Source: Botryllus schlosseri
Lineage: Eukaryota > Chordata > Ascidiacea > Stolidobranchia > Styelidae
Assembly: GCA_000444245.1 (NCBI GenBank)
Contig: KE605455.1
Span: 1-21,157 of the forward strand
Direction: 5' to 3'
Length of the DNA: 21,157 nt
Part shown: one piece after another, positions 20,204 to 21,157 of the stretch
Position numbering within the stretch: position 1 is the stretch's first letter
How the letters are laid out: each line of letters begins with the position of its first letter
The notes under the pieces: generated by a model
What the model was told of the DNA's origin: nothing
Seen by the model: the letters and a program-made list of their open reading frames with translations, nothing else
Databases searched by the model: none
Translations under genes and position numbers: made by a program

Positions 20204-21144
20204 GGTTTAAGCTCGATGATTCACATACTGCTGTTTTGCCGTCAATAAAACAGTGGGGGCAGAATTTTGCGATGACCACCGAGGTAGTTTTTAAGCGTTT
20301 CGCCCTTATATTCGATTAGTATTAACGTCAACTTTCTGTTATCGTTATTTTCTCCCGTAAAATCGACACCCACCAATGGAATAATATTCCGATAATCAAA
20401 TTGAATTTCAAGATCTGATTTATGAATAATTGTTTCCAATGACCAGTATGGTAACACGGTTATAGAAATGCAAATTGCATTTTTGTGATACACACATCGA
20501 TACATGTAATGTTTCCCTTCGTGTCATCAAGCCATACCATACTTCAGGTCGATTAGAAAGGTCAGTAGTAGGACTTTCTCAGTAGGTAGAACGTAGAAAG
20601 TAGTTTGTTTCGACCTTACATATCTTGATATACAGCTGTGGATGTCCAAAAGTATAGGCCTACAGAAAGAGATATCATTTTGGGAATGTACTCGCAGGGA
20701 GTAAGATTTCACAAAAAAACTATTGCTTTTATACAACACCACCGAAAACCCAGGATATCCATTAGATCTCAATGACATCTCGCATGTCCAACCCAACAGT
20801 CTTTTCACACAGCGGTTACGTCATCGACATGACGAAATTTGATACCGGATGAAAAGTTCACTAGCACCTGCCACAGATTACAGCACATCCAGTCGAGACA
20901 CTCAATAATTTATTAGAAACCCACCGAAGGCGTGACTCAACCTTACGAAAGTTATAGCAAGGTATAGGAGAAGCGCATTTGGTAGCTGCACATTTGACGT
21001 AATCAATATGGCGAGTCGGGTACCAGCGCAGGCCCAATGCAATGCACGAAAGGCGTCTCAGACTTTGTTGGCCAAGTGTTGCTAGCTTGCTGCTAACAAT
21101 ACATATATGCCAATGCAACGTATATAAAATCTTTCTAATATTTA

Positions 21145-21157
21145 CCCCCCCCCCCCC
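21145..21157 (+). repeat. Terminal homopolymer of 13 C
   Basis: The window ends in an uninterrupted C run after ttta. It may continue past the edge or be a sequencing artefact. Confidence 0.9.

Larger units (their letters stand above)
20068..21157. other. Upstream end of window, no gene recognised
   Basis: About 1.1 kb at the window edge. Besides the short direct repeat at 20142-20203 and a terminal C run, nothing is recognised. Open frames on the minus strand (up to 93 codons) have no family signature. Confidence 0.5.

Noticed and set aside
20242-21118. Three minus-strand open frames of 85-93 codons, considered as Ig1 exons
   Set aside because: None has the Ig cysteine/tryptophan spacing or the expected phase-1 donor.

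Overview
The window comes from an animal nuclear genome. It shows short coding exons with GT-AG splice sites, long introns, several families of non-autonomous DNA transposons and one assembly gap. The coding content is part of one gene on the minus strand: the ectodomain of a type IIa (LAR-type) receptor protein tyrosine phosphatase. The protein resembles both vertebrate PTPRF/PTPRS/PTPRD and fly Lar, and I cannot name the species. The base texture and the hAT and foldback elements fit a non-vertebrate metazoan, perhaps a marine invertebrate, but this is only an inference.

Layout. Eleven exons run from 13972 down to 698 and join in frame to 1830 nt (about 609 complete codons). They encode the second Ig domain (two exons), the third Ig domain (two exons), FN3-1, FN3-2 and FN3-3 (two exons each) and FN3-4 (one exon). 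Signal peptide, Ig1, the later FN3 repeats, the transmembrane segment and both phosphatase domains are not seen here. Window 1-697 is the intron after FN3-4. Window 13973-21157 lies upstream of Ig2 and has no exon I can support.

The introns and the upstream region carry mobile elements. There are four copies of a GACTCG-rich hAT-like MITE with CAGGGTTGTAA ends (about 205-394, 4959-5290, 10019-10555, 12078-12490). A foldback element with about 200-bp arms flanked by TTAA lies at 1443-1940. A 995-bp internally deleted hAT element at 18330-19324 has a perfect 8-bp target duplication and keeps the end of the transposase coding region. A 195-bp CpG-rich hAT MITE at 19865-20059 also has a perfect 8-bp target duplication.

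Two wider observations stand out. CpG is scarce in the introns up to about 8 kb and several-fold commoner further right, outside the hAT element. The introns inside Ig2 and between Ig2 and Ig3 sit exactly where vertebrate LAR-type receptors splice the synapse-specifying micro-exons meA and meB.
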